A program made the translations under genes and the position numbers. DNA of 41,005 bases, taken from NCBI GenBank assembly GCA_016463095.1, contig JAEMSA010000011.1:1-41005 (forward strand), read 5' to 3'. This DNA is from Candidatus Nanopelagicales bacterium. Lineage in GTDB: Bacteria > Actinomycetota > Actinomycetes > S36-B12 > UBA5976. The notes beneath the pieces are model-generated. The model was not told the DNA's origin, did no database searches, and saw nothing but the letters and a program-made list of their open reading frames with translations. Below, piece after piece: positions 21,650 to 33,786 of the stretch; positions within the stretch are counted from its first letter, which is position 1, and every line of letters starts with the position of its first letter.

Positions 21650-21699
21650 AGTGCCATTTTAAGTCGCCCATCCCTCACAAATCAGCCATAATTAGATAT

Positions 21700-22905
21700 A
21701 TGAGAGTTGTAATTGTCGGAGCAGGCTTTGGTGGACTTGCTGCTGCGCGAAAACTTTCTCAGCAAAAAGATGTAAATGTCACAGTGGTAGATAAACATCC
21801 TTACCAACTTTTTTCTCCCCTGCTTTATCAAGTAGCAACAGGTGGACTACCTGAAGATGACATTGCTTATCCAGTACGAGCAGCTATTCCTGGAGTTAGC
21901 TTTCGAAAAGGTGAAGTAACAAAGGTAAATAGTAATTCCAAATCCATTATTTTGGCTGATCAATCAACTATTGAATATGATCATTTAGTTTTAGCCACCG
22001 GAAGTACTGGCACCACCTTTGGTGTACCTGGTGTGCAAGAAAATGCTTTGCAAATGAAATCAATTTTGGAAGCCCGTGTAATCAAGAAACAATTGCTGGG
22101 CATGTATGAAGAAGTTGAAGCAGGACATAAACCCAAAGAATCTCTCAAAGTAGTTGTGATTGGCGCGGGTCCTACCGGTGTTGAAGTTTCCGGTGCAGTG
22201 GCTGAATTACAGAAAAGTATGAAACATGAATTTCCTAATATTTACAAAATGGCTTCAGTAACTTTAGTTGAAGCTGGCCCCAGAGTTTTACCAATGTTTC
22301 ATGAAAAATCTTCCAAACATGCCCAATCTGAATTAGAAGAAATTGGGGTATCTGTTAAAACTAATTCAGCTGTTGATCGAATGTATGAAACCGATGTTCA
22401 CTTAAAGAGTGGTGAAATTCTTTCTGGTGGAACTCTCATTTGGGCTGCAGGTGTTGCGGCGTACCAAACTTGGACTTCCCTTGGTGAAACAGATCGATCT
22501 AATCGAATCAAGATAGATGAGAATCTTCAAACCAGTGCAGGAATTTTTGTGATTGGTGATGGTGCTCATTTGCAATTCAAGGGAAACCCTCTTCCCATGA
22601 TCGCACCGGTTGCTTTACAAATGGGCAAACATGTTGCTAAACAAATAATAAGTTTAAAAAACAATAAACCTTTAAGCCCGTTTAAATACACCGATAAAGG
22701 ACAAATGGCCACAATTGGCAGAAGAAGAGCTGTGGTGGAAATGCCTGGTGGGTTAAGAATGCATGGAACAATTGCTTGGTTAACCTGGTTAGCGCTACAC
22801 GTTTTCTATTTAGCTGGGGGAAGAAATCGAATCAGTGTTATTGCTGATTGGATGTGGAATTACATTGCCTGGGGTGTTGGCCCTCGACGAACTGTTATTG
22901 ATTAA
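21700..22905 (+). CDS. ndh: Type II NADH dehydrogenase / FAD-dependent pyridine nucleotide-disulfide oxidoreductase
   Basis: VVIVGAGFGGLAAARKLS; VVVIGAGPTGVEVSGAVAEL; FVIGDGAHL; C-terminal amphipathic WLTWLALHVFYLAGGRNR. Confidence 0.9.
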   Translation: MRVVIVGAGFGGLAAARKLSQQKDVNVTVVDKHPYQLFSPLLYQVATGGLPEDDIAYPVRAAIPGVSFRKGEVTKVNSNSKSIILADQSTIEYDHLVLATGSTGTTFGVPGVQENALQMKSILEARVIKKQLLGMYEEVEAGHKPKESLKVVVIGAGPTGVEVSGAVAELQKSMKHEFPNIYKMASVTLVEAGPRVLPMFHEKSSKHAQSELEEIGVSVKTNSAVDRMYETDVHLKSGEILSGGTLIWAAGVAAYQTWTSLGETDRSNRIKIDENLQTSAGIFVIGDGAHLQFKGNPLPMIAPVALQMGKHVAKQIISLKNNKPLSPFKYTDKGQMATIGRRRAVVEMPGGLRMHGTIAWLTWLALHVFYLAGGRNRISVIADWMWNYIAWGVGPRRTVID

Positions 22906-22907
22906 AT

Positions 22908-22940
22908 AAAAAGACCCCCGAATTTTCGGGGGTCTTTTTT
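22908..22940. terminator. Bidirectional intrinsic terminator between convergent ndh and rpoC
   Basis: aaaaagacccccgaattttcgggggtctttttt: long GC stem flanked by A-run/T-run. Confidence 0.95.
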
Positions 22941-22949
22941 AGTTCTTAA

Positions 22950-25900
22950 TTATCTTTGATTTGCACCTGAGTCATAATCATCCAAAGGCACAGCTTGTCC
23001 GCCACCTACCCCAAATGAGGTGTAATCAATATCGTCATAACTTGACATTGAGGCATACATTGCTGCTTTTGCTTCTTCAGTTGGTTCAACTCGAACATGT
23101 CGGTAACGAGGCAAACCAGTTCCAGCTGGAATTAGTTTTCCAATGATCACGTTTTCTTTTAGACCAACCAGTGAATCTGATTTTTCGTTGATAGCAGCAT
23201 CAGTTAGAACACGGGTGGTTTCTTGGAATGAGGCAGCAGACAACCATGATTCAGTTGCAAGTGATGCCTTAGTGATACCCATAAGTTCTGGTCTTCCTGA
23301 ACCTGGTTTACCACTTTCTTGCACAACTCTTCTGTTTTCGGTTTCAAATATTACGCGATCAACCAATTCACCTGGCAAAAGATTTGCGTCTCCTGATTCG
23401 ATGATTGTTACACGGCGAAGCATTTGGCGAACAATTACTTCGATGTGCTTATCGTGAATGCTTACACCTTGGGAGCGATAAACTTCTTGCACCGCATTTA
23501 CTAAGTGAATTTGCACTTCACGAGGTCCAAGTACTCGAAGGACTTGTTTTGGATCAACGGCACCAACAACTAGTTGATGACCAACTTCAACTGCTTGACC
23601 GTCTTCCACCATTAAACGAGTTCGCTTAGAAACTGGGTAAGCAACTTCTTCAGCGCCATCATTTGGAATAACGACAATTCTTCTAGTCTTGTCAGTTTCT
23701 TCAATACGAATACGTCCCGCTACTTCACTTATTGGTGCCACACCTTTAGGGGTGCGTGCTTCAAATAATTCAACAACACGTGGCAAACCATGCGTGATGT
23801 CTGCACCTGCTACACCACCGGTGTGGAAAGTACGCATTGTTAATTGTGTTCCTGGTTCACCAATTGATTGAGCAGCAATAATTCCTACTGCCTCGCCCAC
23901 ATCAACTAACTTGCCACTGGCCATGGAGCGGCCGTAACAACGAGCACAAGTTCCTAGTTTAGATTCGCAAGTTAAAATTGAGCGAACCCTAATTTCAGTA
24001 ACACCGTCTCCAATAAGTTCATTAATTAAACTCATTGATAATTCATCATCACGATGAGCAAGTGTTTCTTGGTTAATTTTGACTTCATCAGCTAACACAC
24101 GGGATGCAACTGTGGTGTCAACAAATTCAACTGCACGAGTGACTTTGTCTTGGCCAATTTCTCCAATAATTACTTTGAGACCACGATCAGTTCCACAATC
24201 TTCTTCTCTAATAATTACGTCTTGGGCAACATCAACAAGACGACGAGTTAAATAACCAGAATCTGCGGTACGAAGTGCGGTATCTGCCAAACCTTTACGA
24301 GCACCGTGTGTGGAAATGAAGTATTCCAACACTGATAGGCCTTCGCGGAAGTTTGATTTAATAGGGCGAGGAATAATTTCACCTTTTGGATTTGATACCA
24401 AACCGCGCATACCTGCAAGTTGTCTGATTTGCATCATGTTTCCACGTGCACCAGAGTGAGCCATCATCCAAACCGGGTTTGAAATAGGGAAATTCTTTTC
24501 CATTGCATCAGCAATTTCTGCAGTTACTTTGGTCCAGATATCAATTAATTCTTGGCGGCGTTCAGCATCAGAAATCATGCCTCGTTCAAAATTCTTTTGG
24601 ACTTTTGCTGCCACATCTTCAGCTTTCTTCAACAACGCATCTTTACTTGGTGGTTCCAGCACGTCATCGATAGAAATGGTGACACCACTTCTGGTTGCCC
24701 AGCGGAAACCTAATTCTTTCAAAAGATCAAGAATTTGTGCCACTTGAATTTTTGGATACTTTTCAGTTAATTCAGTAACAATTGCGCCAAGTTTTTTCTT
24801 GTCAACCACTGAATTAATGAATGGATAATTATCTGGCAACGCTTCATTGAATAAAGATCTACCTAGCGTTGTTTTCATAGTTAAAGGTTTACCAAATGAC
24901 CAACCTTTTGGTGTTACATGTTCGTGAGGTGGGTAAACATTTCTCAATCGGATTGTGATTTCTGATTGCAAATCAAGTTCGTGACGGTCAAAGGCCATCA
25001 CAGCTTCGGCCACTGAAGAGAAAATTCTTCCTTCACCTTTAGCACCAGCTGTTTGAAGTGTTAGGTAATAAATTCCCAACACCATGTCTTGGGTTGGTGT
25101 GGTAATTGGTTTACCTGAAGCTGGAGACAAAATGTTGTTCGAAGACAACATCAAAATACGAGCTTCAGCTTGAGCTTCTGGGGAAAGTGGTACGTGCACA
25201 GCCATCTGATCACCGTCGAAGTCTGCGTTAAATGCAGTACAAACCAAAGGATGAATTTGGATTGCTTTACCTTCAATTAATAGTGGCTCAAATGCTTGAA
25301 TACCTAAACGATGCAAGGTTGGGGCACGGTTAAGCATTACTGGATGTTCAGTAATTACTTCTTCTAATACATCCCACACCACCGCACGAGATCTTTCCAC
25401 CATGCGCTTGGCAGATTTAATATTTTGGGCATGGTTTAAATCAACCAGACGTTTCATCACAAATGGTTTGAACAGTTCTAGTGCCATTTGTTTTGGTAAG
25501 CCGCATTGGTGCAGCTTTAATTGTGGACCAACCACGATTACCGAACGGCCTGAGTAATCAACACGTTTTCCAAGCAAGTTTTGACGGAAACGTCCTTGCT
25601 TACCTTTCAACATGTCAGACAAAGATTTCAACGGACGATTTCCTGGTCCTGTGACTGGGCGACCACGACGACCGTTATCAAACAACGCATCAACTGCTTC
25701 TTGTAGCATTCGACGTTCGTTGTTGACAATAATTTCTGGTGCACCAAGGTCTAACAATCTTTTTAAACGATTGTTTCTGTTGATTACACGACGATACAAA
25801 TCGTTGAGATCTGAGGTGGCAAATCTTCCACCATCAAGTTGAACCATGGGGCGAAGATCTGGTGGGATAACTGGAATGGCATCGAGCACCATTGAAGCTG

Positions 25901-26825
25901 GTGAATTGGTGGTGGCATCAAAAGCGTTAATTACTTTAAGTCTTTTTAGGGCACGTGTTTTCTTCTGACCTTTACCTGAATGCACTAATTCCTTCAACAA
26001 TGCTGCTTCGGCAACTAGATCAAAGGTTTCTAAACGACGTTTGATTGCGGCAGCACCCATACCACCAGTGAAATAGCGACCGTATCTATCGCGCATTTCG
26101 CGATACAACATTTCGTCACCTTCAAGATCTTGCACTTTTAGGTTTCTAAAACGATCAAAAACTGAAGCTAGGCGGTCGATTTCAGCATCAATTTTTCTGC
26201 GAATTGAGTTCATTTCACGTTCTGCTGATTCTTTTACTTTACGTTTTTGATCAGACTTAGCACCATCTTTTTCTAATGCTTTTAAGTCTTCTTCAAGTTT
26301 TTTCGCACGAGCATTGATGTCAGCGTCGCGACGATTGGTAATTTTCTTCTTTTCAGAATCAAGTTTTGCTTCTAAAGATGGCAGATCTTCGTGACGTGCA
26401 TCTACATCAACGTCTGTGATCATGTAGGCGGCAAAATAAATAACTTTTTCTAAATCTTTTGGTGCTAGGTCAAGTAGGTAACCTAAACGTGAAGGAACAC
26501 CTTTGAAGTACCAAATATGTGTTACTGGTGCTGCTAATTCAATGTGACCCATTCTTTCGCGACGAACTTTTGCACGTGTTACTTCAACACCGCAACGTTC
26601 ACAAATGATGCCTTTGAATCGAACACGTTTGTATTTACCGCAATAACATTCCCAATCACGGGTTGGTCCAAAAATCTTTTCGCAGAACAAGCCGTCTTTC
26701 TCTGGCTTTAATGTTCGGTAGTTAATGGTTTCAGGTTTCTTAACCTCACCATGTGACCAGCTACGAATATCTGTTGCAGAAGCTAGGCCGATACGTAATT
26801 CGTCAAAGTTGTTTACATCTAACAC
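22950..26825 (-). CDS. rpoC: DNA-directed RNA polymerase subunit beta'
   Basis: [16 protein letters not shown] catalytic motif; [21 protein letters not shown] zinc site; [15 protein letters not shown]. Confidence 0.98.
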   Translation of the reverse strand: MLDVNNFDELRIGLASATDIRSWSHGEVKKPETINYRTLKPEKDGLFCEKIFGPTRDWECYCGKYKRVRFKGIICERCGVEVTRAKVRRERMGHIELAAPVTHIWYFKGVPSRLGYLLDLAPKDLEKVIYFAAYMITDVDVDARHEDLPSLEAKLDSEKKKITNRRDADINARAKKLEEDLKALEKDGAKSDQKRKVKESAEREMNSIRRKIDAEIDRLASVFDRFRNLKVQDLEGDEMLYREMRDRYGRYFTGGMGAAAIKRRLETFDLVAEAALLKELVHSGKGQKKTRALKRLKVINAFDATTNSPASMVLDAIPVIPPDLRPMVQLDGGRFATSDLNDLYRRVINRNNRLKRLLDLGAPEIIVNNERRMLQEAVDALFDNGRRGRPVTGPGNRPLKSLSDMLKGKQGRFRQNLLGKRVDYSGRSVIVVGPQLKLHQCGLPKQMALELFKPFVMKRLVDLNHAQNIKSAKRMVERSRAVVWDVLEEVITEHPVMLNRAPTLHRLGIQAFEPLLIEGKAIQIHPLVCTAFNADFDGDQMAVHVPLSPEAQAEARILMLSSNNILSPASGKPITTPTQDMVLGIYYLTLQTAGAKGEGRIFSSVAEAVMAFDRHELDLQSEITIRLRNVYPPHEHVTPKGWSFGKPLTMKTTLGRSLFNEALPDNYPFINSVVDKKKLGAIVTELTEKYPKIQVAQILDLLKELGFRWATRSGVTISIDDVLEPPSKDALLKKAEDVAAKVQKNFERGMISDAERRQELIDIWTKVTAEIADAMEKNFPISNPVWMMAHSGARGNMMQIRQLAGMRGLVSNPKGEIIPRPIKSNFREGLSVLEYFISTHGARKGLADTALRTADSGYLTRRLVDVAQDVIIREEDCGTDRGLKVIIGEIGQDKVTRAVEFVDTTVASRVLADEVKINQETLAHRDDELSMSLINELIGDGVTEIRVRSILTCESKLGTCARCYGRSMASGKLVDVGEAVGIIAAQSIGEPGTQLTMRTFHTGGVAGADITHGLPRVVELFEARTPKGVAPISEVAGRIRIEETDKTRRIVVIPNDGAEEVAYPVSKRTRLMVEDGQAVEVGHQLVVGAVDPKQVLRVLGPREVQIHLVNAVQEVYRSQGVSIHDKHIEVIVRQMLRRVTIIESGDANLLPGELVDRVIFETENRRVVQESGKPGSGRPELMGITKASLATESWLSAASFQETTRVLTDAAINEKSDSLVGLKENVIIGKLIPAGTGLPRYRHVRVEPTEEAKAAMYASMSSYDDIDYTSFGVGGGQAVPLDDYDSGANQR

Positions 26826-26854
26826 TTTTCTTTTTCCGCCCTTTTCCTAGTTTC

Positions 26855-29800
26855 TTAAACTTCTTCTACAGAACTTGGTTCACGACGAGATAAGTCGATA
26901 CCTAGTTCTTCTGCTGTTCTGAATACGTCTTCATCTGTGTCACGCATTTCAATTGCTTTACCGTCACCTGACAAAACTTCAACGTTTAGTCCTAGTGATT
27001 GCATTTCTTTAACAAGAACTTTGAAGGATTCTGGAATTCCAGGTTCTGGAATATTTTCACCCTTCACAATTGCTTCGTAAACTTTTACTCGACCTAGTAC
27101 GTCATCTGATTTGATGGTTAATAATTCTTGTAGTGCGTATGCAGCACCGTATGCTTCCAGGGCCCAAACTTCCATTTCCCCAAATCTTTGACCACCAAAT
27201 TGTGCTTTTCCACCAAGTGGCTGTTGGGTAATCATTGAGTATGGACCAGTTGAACGAGCGTGGATCTTGTCGTCAACCAAATGGAGAAGTTTCAAAATGT
27301 ATTTGTATCCAACTGCAATTGGCATTGGGAATGGTTCGCCACTTCGTCCGTCAAACAGACGAGCTTTTCCATTTGCCCCAATTAAACGTTCACCGTTTGA
27401 AGATGGAAGGGAAGCTGTCATCAAGCCAGTTATTTCAGATTCTCTAGCCCCATCAAATACTGGTGTGGCAAGTTTGGTGTTAGGTGGAACTTTTCTCATG
27501 TTGTCTGGAATATTTTCGGCCCACTTTGGACTGCCTTCAATGTCCCAACCAGATTTAGCTAACCAACCTAAATGGAATTCCAAAACTTGACCTAAGTTCA
27601 TACGGCCCGGAACTCCCAGCGGATTTAACACAATGTCAACAGGTGTGCCATCTTCTAGGAAAGGCATATCTTCGGCAGGAAGAATTTTTGCAATAACACC
27701 TTTATTACCGTGGCGTCCGGCTAACTTGTCACCTTCAGTAATTTTTCTTTTTTGAGCGATGTAAACGCGAACGATTTGGTTAACACCTGGTCCCATTTCA
27801 TCATCGTGTTCACGATCGAAAACTTTGATGTCAATAACAGTTCCGCTTTCACCGTGGGGAACTTTCAAAGATGTGTCTCTTACTTCACGAGCTTTCTCAC
27901 CGAAAATTGCGCGTAACAATCTTTCTTCAGGTGTTAATTCTGTTTCACCTTTGGGGGTAACTTTTCCAACCAAAATGTCACCCGGTACAACCTCAGCACC
28001 AATGCGGATCACACCTCGTTCATCCAAATCGGCTAAAACTTCTTCAGAAACGTTTGGCAAATCTCTAGTAATTTCTTCGGCACCTAGTTTGGTATCGCGT
28101 GCATCAATTTCGTGTTCTTCAATGTGAATGGAAGTTAACACGTCATCTTGAACAAGTCTTTGATTCAAAATGATGGCGTCTTCGTAGTTGTGGCCTTCCC
28201 ATGGCATGTATGCCACAAGTAGGTTTCGACCCAGTGCCATTTCTCCACCATCGGTACATGGACCATCAGCCAAAACTTGTCCAGCTTTAACTTTTTCGCC
28301 TTCTTTAACAATTGGCTTTTGGTTATAAGAAGTTCCTTGGTTTGATCTACGGAATTTTTGAACTTTGTAAGTAGTAGCAGATCCATCTTCGTTAGCCACA
28401 TCAATTGTGTCTGCACTTATTTCTGAAACCACACCAGCTTTTTCAGAAACAACTACGTCTCCAGCATCAACTGCGGCACGATATTCCATACCAGTTCCAA
28501 TTAAAGGTGCTTCAGTTCTAATTAAAGGTACAGATTGACGTTGCATGTTAGAACCCATCAACGCACGGTTGGCATCATCGTGTTCTAAGAACGGAATCAT
28601 GGCAGTGGCAACGGACCAAACTTGGCGTGGAGAAACATCCATGAAATCAACTTCTTCAGGTAAAACAAAATCAACATCTCCGCCTTTACGGCGTACCAAA
28701 ACTCTTTCTTCAGAGAAAGTTCCATCAGCAGCTAACAGAGCGTTTGCTTGGGCAATAACGTGACGATCTTCTTCATCAGCGGTTACATAAGAAATTTGGT
28801 TAGTAACTTTACCTTTTGTTACTTTGCGATAAGGGGTTTCGATGAAACCGAATTCATTAACGCGAGCGAAAGAAGAAAGTGAACCAATCAAACCAATGTT
28901 TGGACCTTCAGGAGTTTCAATTGGACACATTCTGCCGTAATGAGAAGGATGCACGTCACGAACTTCAAAACCTGCTCGCTCACGTGAAAGTCCACCCGGA
29001 CCAAGTGCTGACAAACGACGTTTGTGAGTTAAACCAGCTAATGGATTTGTTTGATCCATAAATTGTGACAATTGGCTGGTACCAAAGAATTCTTTAATTG
29101 AGGCAACAACGGGACGAATGTTGATCAATGTTTGTGGCGTAATTGCTTCCACGTCTTGAGTTGTCATTCTTTCTCTTACAACTCTTTCCATACGAGATAA
29201 ACCGGTACGAATTTGGTTTTGAATTAATTCGCCAACAGTTCTTAATCTTCTGTTTCCAAAATGATCAATATCATCAATTTCCACAACTGTTTTACCACGT
29301 GTTTTATTTAATTCAGTAACACCGGCATGCAATGCGGCAATGTATTCAACTGTGTCACAAATATCATCAACAGTTAATGTGTTTTGTTGTAATGGTAATT
29401 GTGAACCAAGTTTTCTACCAACTTTGTAACGACCAACTTTTGCTAAGTCATAACGCTTGGCATTGAAATAATAATTATTAAGCAGGTTTCGACCACCCTC
29501 AATTGTTGGTGGTTCACCTGGTCTCATCTTGCGGTAAAGATCAACTAAAGCTTCTTCTTGAGTTTGTACAGAATCTTTTGCAAGTGTGTCAAGGATTGTT
29601 GGATACTTAGCAAACTTTGTAGCAATTTGATCAGCAGTTAAACCAAGTGCTTTTAGCAATACTGTGGCTGATTGTTTACGTTTACGATCTAGTCGAACTC
29701 CAACTAAGTCTTTCTTATCAACTTCAAATTCTAACCATGCTCCACGGCTAGGAATAACTTTTGCTGTGAAAAGTTCTTTGTCAGTGGCTTTATCAATTGA

Positions 29801-30307
29801 CTTTTCAAAATAAACACCAGGTGAGCGAACTAGTTGTGAAACCACAACTCTTTCAGTTCCATTAATTACAAATGTTCCCTTGTTGGTCATGATTGGGAAA
29901 TCGCCCATGAATACTGTTTGTGACTTGATTTCACCAGTTTCATTGTTCATAAATTCTGCTGTAACGAATAATGGCTGAGCGTAAGTTACGTCTTTATCTC
30001 GACATTGTTCAACTGTGTATTTAGCAGGTTCAAATCTGTGATCACGGAAAGACAGGGACATAGATCCTGCCAGATCTTCAATTGGTGAAATTTCTTCAAA
30101 TATTTCTGTTAAACCAGAAGTTGTTGGTACATCAGTTCTGCCTGCATCAAGTGCGGTCTTTACTCGTGTTTGCCATTTTTCATTACCCATTAACCAATCG
30201 AATGATTCGATTTGTAAATCTAGAAGATTTGGAACCTCAAGTGGTTCTTTAATTTTTGCAAAAGATAAACGCTGATTCTTTCCTGAAGCTTTGGCTGAAG
30301 ATGCCAA
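26855..30307 (-). CDS. rpoB: DNA-directed RNA polymerase subunit beta
   Basis: [68 protein letters not shown]. Confidence 0.98.
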   Translation of the reverse strand: MASSAKASGKNQRLSFAKIKEPLEVPNLLDLQIESFDWLMGNEKWQTRVKTALDAGRTDVPTTSGLTEIFEEISPIEDLAGSMSLSFRDHRFEPAKYTVEQCRDKDVTYAQPLFVTAEFMNNETGEIKSQTVFMGDFPIMTNKGTFVINGTERVVVSQLVRSPGVYFEKSIDKATDKELFTAKVIPSRGAWLEFEVDKKDLVGVRLDRKRKQSATVLLKALGLTADQIATKFAKYPTILDTLAKDSVQTQEEALVDLYRKMRPGEPPTIEGGRNLLNNYYFNAKRYDLAKVGRYKVGRKLGSQLPLQQNTLTVDDICDTVEYIAALHAGVTELNKTRGKTVVEIDDIDHFGNRRLRTVGELIQNQIRTGLSRMERVVRERMTTQDVEAITPQTLINIRPVVASIKEFFGTSQLSQFMDQTNPLAGLTHKRRLSALGPGGLSRERAGFEVRDVHPSHYGRMCPIETPEGPNIGLIGSLSSFARVNEFGFIETPYRKVTKGKVTNQISYVTADEEDRHVIAQANALLAADGTFSEERVLVRRKGGDVDFVLPEEVDFMDVSPRQVWSVATAMIPFLEHDDANRALMGSNMQRQSVPLIRTEAPLIGTGMEYRAAVDAGDVVVSEKAGVVSEISADTIDVANEDGSATTYKVQKFRRSNQGTSYNQKPIVKEGEKVKAGQVLADGPCTDGGEMALGRNLLVAYMPWEGHNYEDAIILNQRLVQDDVLTSIHIEEHEIDARDTKLGAEEITRDLPNVSEEVLADLDERGVIRIGAEVVPGDILVGKVTPKGETELTPEERLLRAIFGEKAREVRDTSLKVPHGESGTVIDIKVFDREHDDEMGPGVNQIVRVYIAQKRKITEGDKLAGRHGNKGVIAKILPAEDMPFLEDGTPVDIVLNPLGVPGRMNLGQVLEFHLGWLAKSGWDIEGSPKWAENIPDNMRKVPPNTKLATPVFDGARESEITGLMTASLPSSNGERLIGANGKARLFDGRSGEPFPMPIAVGYKYILKLLHLVDDKIHARSTGPYSMITQQPLGGKAQFGGQRFGEMEVWALEAYGAAYALQELLTIKSDDVLGRVKVYEAIVKGENIPEPGIPESFKVLVKEMQSLGLNVEVLSGDGKAIEMRDTDEDVFRTAEELGIDLSRREPSSVEEV

Positions 30308-30420
30308 GTGGCGTCCTTTCGTCGGAAGGGCACATTACAAACTTTTGGTCGCAAAACAAAACGAGCCCTTGCGGGCTGGAATTTGGGATGCAAAATAAAA
30401 GCATACCTGCAAGCTGCTTG

Positions 30421-30450
30421 CTTGTAACACCCACCTACCCACTTCGTCAA
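30421..30450 (-). promoter_or_regulatory. Candidate sigma70-type promoter for rpoBC
   Basis: Minus strand TTGACG - 18 nt - TACAAG in the 190-nt gap upstream of rpoB. Confidence 0.4.
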
Positions 30451-30497
30451 GTTTGTGGGGCTCATGGGACTAATTGTTATGCGCTCGAGACCTCTTC

Positions 30498-32069
30498 CTA
30501 GAGAAAAGGGTCACTTACTCTCCACACCACGTTTCTATCCTCTACTTTGCCGGCGTGAGCAAGAACTGGGTTGGCGTCATCTCTTTTTTGCCAATCATTC
30601 AAAGCTAAAGACCGAGAGATTCCTGCCATTGTTAAGTAGTCCAACTCTTGGTCCTGCCAGTGCACCTGTCCTACATGATCAATCACAGTGGAAGCAATGG
30701 CTATGCCATTGTCTTCTTTTACTATTTCTAAAACTCTTGCTTGTTGGGGCCAATCAATATGTGATGCGGTCGTTAATTCCAAAAACGTTGATCCATCTTG
30801 CCTGGTGTGAATTCCAGCTGCATGGCGGTGCACATGTCCTGCTATCCAAACAATCAAGTTTTTATGTTGATAGAGCTCTTGTAATAACTCGTCTCTTATC
30901 ACTCTTCTTGGGGCATTTACTGGGGCGTAATCATTTATTAAAGTTGGGGACGGATGATGTGACAACAGCACACAATATTTATCTTTAGCTTCTATGAGTT
31001 TTTCTTTAAGCCAAGCTAATTGTTGCTCATCAATTGATCCTTGCCAACCACCATGTGGATTAACTGTGTCAAGTGAAATCAGTCTTAAGTTTGCTAAATC
31101 ATGAGACCAGTAAGCAGTATTATTTGAGACGTTTTCTTTAGTAAAACCATGTCCTAGCGGATTTCCACCTGAAGATAAATGCGCCTCAGCAAATGTTCCT
31201 GGGGTATTGAATGCTCGCATTTGATCCTCAGTGATTGATGCTGTTTCTGATCCTGAAGTGATGGGATATTTAATTGGCCCTACTTCACCAATTGCATTGG
31301 AAATCACATCTGGTAACTCAGAATCTTTAGCTAATTCAACTACTCGGGTAGAACCAGTAGAAATATCAGTCATTAATTGATTTGGGGTAACCGTGCCATA
31401 GACCAGTTGATCATGGTTTCCAAAGGTTGCAAACCAAGGAGCATTTAAACCTTGTGAAGTAAAAGCTGCTCTTGCTTTTGCAACCAAACCTTTGATAATT
31501 GGAAAACCAAATTTTGAAATTGGTCGGTCAAGTTCTTTTCCTACCGGTGCACCATCTGGATGCCAATAATTTTCATCGTATTTAACGTTGTGGGAACCAA
31601 CCCATTCAGATTCTTTTCTGTTGCCAGAAACTGGTTCCACTTTTCCACCATTTAATGCACTTAGATACCAACTGGTTTCATTTTGTTGTGCATTATCAGT
31701 CATATCCCCGGTAACAACCACAGCATCGATGGGAGCGTTAGTTAGCGGACCTAATTTTAATTCATTCATGGCATCAACCATTGCTGCAACAACTTGAGTA
31801 GTCAAAATTTCTTGAGGTCGATAACTTCCTATATGTCCAAACACTTCGCGCCACTTACTATCTGGGTCACACAATCGATCCAAATATTCAATTCTTGATG
31901 GTGACTCTGGATCACAAACATGTAGATCAGAAAAATGGCCTAACACAGCCAAGACTTTGCCTTGCGGCAAATCGTTGAAATGTGCCTCGCCCGCTGCTTT
32001 GATTACATTTCTCCAACCTAAATTGTTGGTTTCGCCGTGACTAAATGTTGACTTATCAGTTCTTGTCAT
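30498..32069 (-). CDS. Calcineurin-like metallophosphoesterase (resembles actinobacterial TIGR03767/PPA1498-type)
   Basis: LGHFSDLHVCDPESPSRIEYLDRL, VVTGDMTDNAQQNE, FATFGNHDQLVYG, LLSHHPSP, WIAGHVHRHA metallophosphoesterase motifs. Confidence 0.9.
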   Translation of the reverse strand: MTRTDKSTFSHGETNNLGWRNVIKAAGEAHFNDLPQGKVLAVLGHFSDLHVCDPESPSRIEYLDRLCDPDSKWREVFGHIGSYRPQEILTTQVVAAMVDAMNELKLGPLTNAPIDAVVVTGDMTDNAQQNETSWYLSALNGGKVEPVSGNRKESEWVGSHNVKYDENYWHPDGAPVGKELDRPISKFGFPIIKGLVAKARAAFTSQGLNAPWFATFGNHDQLVYGTVTPNQLMTDISTGSTRVVELAKDSELPDVISNAIGEVGPIKYPITSGSETASITEDQMRAFNTPGTFAEAHLSSGGNPLGHGFTKENVSNNTAYWSHDLANLRLISLDTVNPHGGWQGSIDEQQLAWLKEKLIEAKDKYCVLLSHHPSPTLINDYAPVNAPRRVIRDELLQELYQHKNLIVWIAGHVHRHAAGIHTRQDGSTFLELTTASHIDWPQQARVLEIVKEDNGIAIASTVIDHVGQVHWQDQELDYLTMAGISRSLALNDWQKRDDANPVLAHAGKVEDRNVVWRVSDPFL

Positions 32070-32126
32070 GGAAACAATTTAACTCTTAAAAAGCTATATT
32101 TATCAAGCCCGTTACCCAAGCGAGTA

Positions 32127-32166
32127 ACAAAAATAATAAAGTCCTTGGGCATTGCTACCCAAGGAC
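32127..32166 (-). terminator. Intrinsic terminator downstream of doxX-like gene
   Basis: Minus strand GTCCTTGGG-TAGCAATG-CCCAAGGAC followed by TTTATTATTTTTG. Confidence 0.9.
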
Positions 32167-32184
32167 CCATTTAATTGATTTTCT

Positions 32185-32598
32185 TTAGAACAGTGTGGTG
32201 TTACTTAACACAAATCCTACGGTTTCGCCATGTTTTGCGAAAATGTAGAAGAAGGCAAGTGCTGCACCAGCTAATGCGATGTCTTTGTTGAAGGCAATCA
32301 TTTCATTCATCTTTGCCATTGCATCTGTTTCTTTCCAGTATGGGTGCATTAGGAAAGCAGTTGGTATTAAGAAGATGAAAATTAATAGAGCACCAAGGTC
32401 TGCGTAAAAACCAAGTGCAATGTATGCAGCGCCAAGCAAAATCATTAAACCGCTAATGATTGTTGCAGCTTTTGCTGCAGGTACACCCTTAGAAGATGCA
32501 TAACCTGCCATTGCTGCGGTTTGACGAAGATGACCAATTCCTGAACCGATGAACAATAGTGCAAAAAATAAACGACCTACTAATAATGCTACTTCCAT
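32185..32598 (-). CDS. DoxX-family membrane protein
   Basis: MEVALLVGRLFFALLFIGSGIGHLRQTAAMAGYASSKGVPAAKAATIISGLMILLGAAYIALGFYADLGALLIFIFLIPTAFLMH; four TM helices; start trimmed. Confidence 0.85.
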   Translation of the reverse strand: MEVALLVGRLFFALLFIGSGIGHLRQTAAMAGYASSKGVPAAKAATIISGLMILLGAAYIALGFYADLGALLIFIFLIPTAFLMHPYWKETDAMAKMNEMIAFNKDIALAGAALAFFYIFAKHGETVGFVLSNTTLF

Positions 32599-32701
32599 TT
32601 TATTAATTCCTAACAGTTTTATTTCTTTGATGATCAATTTGACCATCTTGGTAAGGATAAACCTTCAAACAACAATTAGTAGTTTTATTCGCACCATGTC
32701 T

Positions 32702-32750
32702 TAAAAAACAAGAATCCCCCAAGAACAGTTTGTGCTGCTCGTGGGGGATT
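32702..32750 (-). terminator. Intrinsic terminator downstream of rplL
   Basis: Minus strand AATCCCCCA...TGGGGGATT stem followed by CTTGTTTTTT. Confidence 0.93.
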
Positions 32751-32770
32751 TCTTTGCAAACGTTTTGCTA

Positions 32771-33160
32771 TTACTTGACTGTTACTTTTCCGCCTGCAGA
32801 CTCAATTAGTTCTTTTGCTTTGTTTGCAGTTTCTTTGTTAACTTTTTCAAGTACTGGCTTTGGTGCACCTTCAACTAGATCTTTTGCTTCTTTTAGACCT
32901 AAGTTGGTAAGTGTACGAACTTCTTTAATAACTTGGATTTTCTTGTCTCCGCCGTCTTCTAAGATGACATCGAATTCATCTTGTTCAGCAGAACCTGAAT
33001 CTCCGCCTGCGCCGCCGCCAGCTGGTGCTGCTGCGACTGCAACTGGAGCTGCAGCTGTTACGCCAAATGTTTCTTCAAACAATTTAACGAAATCTGCAAG
33101 TTCAATCAAAGTCATTTCTTTGAAAGCACTTAATAAATCATCTGTTGCTATTTTTGCCAT
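32771..33160 (-). CDS. rplL: 50S ribosomal protein L7/L12
   Basis: [19 protein letters not shown]; Ala/Gly hinge; [38 protein letters not shown]. Confidence 0.98.
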   Translation of the reverse strand: MAKIATDDLLSAFKEMTLIELADFVKLFEETFGVTAAAPVAVAAAPAGGGAGGDSGSAEQDEFDVILEDGGDKKIQVIKEVRTLTNLGLKEAKDLVEGAPKPVLEKVNKETANKAKELIESAGGKVTVK

Positions 33161-33182
33161 TTTATTTTCCCTTTTCCTTTAT

Positions 33183-33704
33183 TTAGTTCTCTTGAGATTT
33201 CTGTTGCTGCAATGCACCTAAAGCTCTTGCGGTCTTGGCTAATGGAGCGGCTAACAAGTACACAGCTTGTGAAAGCGATGCATTCATTGCTCCAGCTAAT
33301 TTCGCAAGGATAACTTCACGTGATTCAAGATCTGCCAGACGAAGAATTTCTTTGGCTGAAAGTACTTTGCCATCCATGTATGCACCCTTAATAACAAGTG
33401 CAGGATTATCTTTAGCAAAATTCTTTAAACCTTTTGCGGATTCAACTGCGTCACCTTCGATGAATGCAATGGCACTTGGGCCTTTTAACATTTCATCTAA
33501 ACCTTCGACACCAGCAGCTTTTGCAGCCAAACGAGACAAAGTATTTTTAACAACTGAGTAAGTTGTTGTAGGACCCAATGCGCGACGCAATTCTTTTAAT
33601 TGCGTAACGGATAGTCCGCGGTACTCGGTCATAACAGTTGCAGTTGATTTACGGAAGTTTTCCGTCATCTCAGCTATAACTGCGGACTTTTCAGCAGTCG
33701 CCAT
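33183..33704 (-). CDS. rplJ: 50S ribosomal protein L10
   Basis: [46 protein letters not shown] start trimmed because the upstream ATG lies in the leader terminator. Confidence 0.96.
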   Translation of the reverse strand: MATAEKSAVIAEMTENFRKSTATVMTEYRGLSVTQLKELRRALGPTTTYSVVKNTLSRLAAKAAGVEGLDEMLKGPSAIAFIEGDAVESAKGLKNFAKDNPALVIKGAYMDGKVLSAKEILRLADLESREVILAKLAGAMNASLSQAVYLLAAPLAKTARALGALQQQKSQEN

Positions 33705-33757
33705 TGAGGCTCCCTCTTCTTTTATCAGGCTAGTTTTTACTATCACCTTTGAGAAAT

Positions 33758-33786
33758 AAAAAAACCTGATGCGCATATGCACCAGG
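33758..33786 (-). terminator. Terminator/attenuator inside the rplJ leader
   Basis: Minus strand CCTGGTGCATATGCGCATCAGG + TTTTTTT, 54 nt upstream of the rplJ start. Confidence 0.85.

Noticed and set aside
30220-30988. Several short ORFs on both strands around the rpoB leader, plus a 177-aa plus-strand ORF antisense to the metallophosphoesterase
   Set aside because: Overlap the leader or a well-supported minus-strand CDS; compositions not protein-like.
33705-33782. 26-aa N-terminal extension of the rplJ ORF ([12 protein letters not shown]...)
   Set aside because: Its ATG is in the stem of the leader terminator; the canonical L10 start MATAEKS is at 33704.
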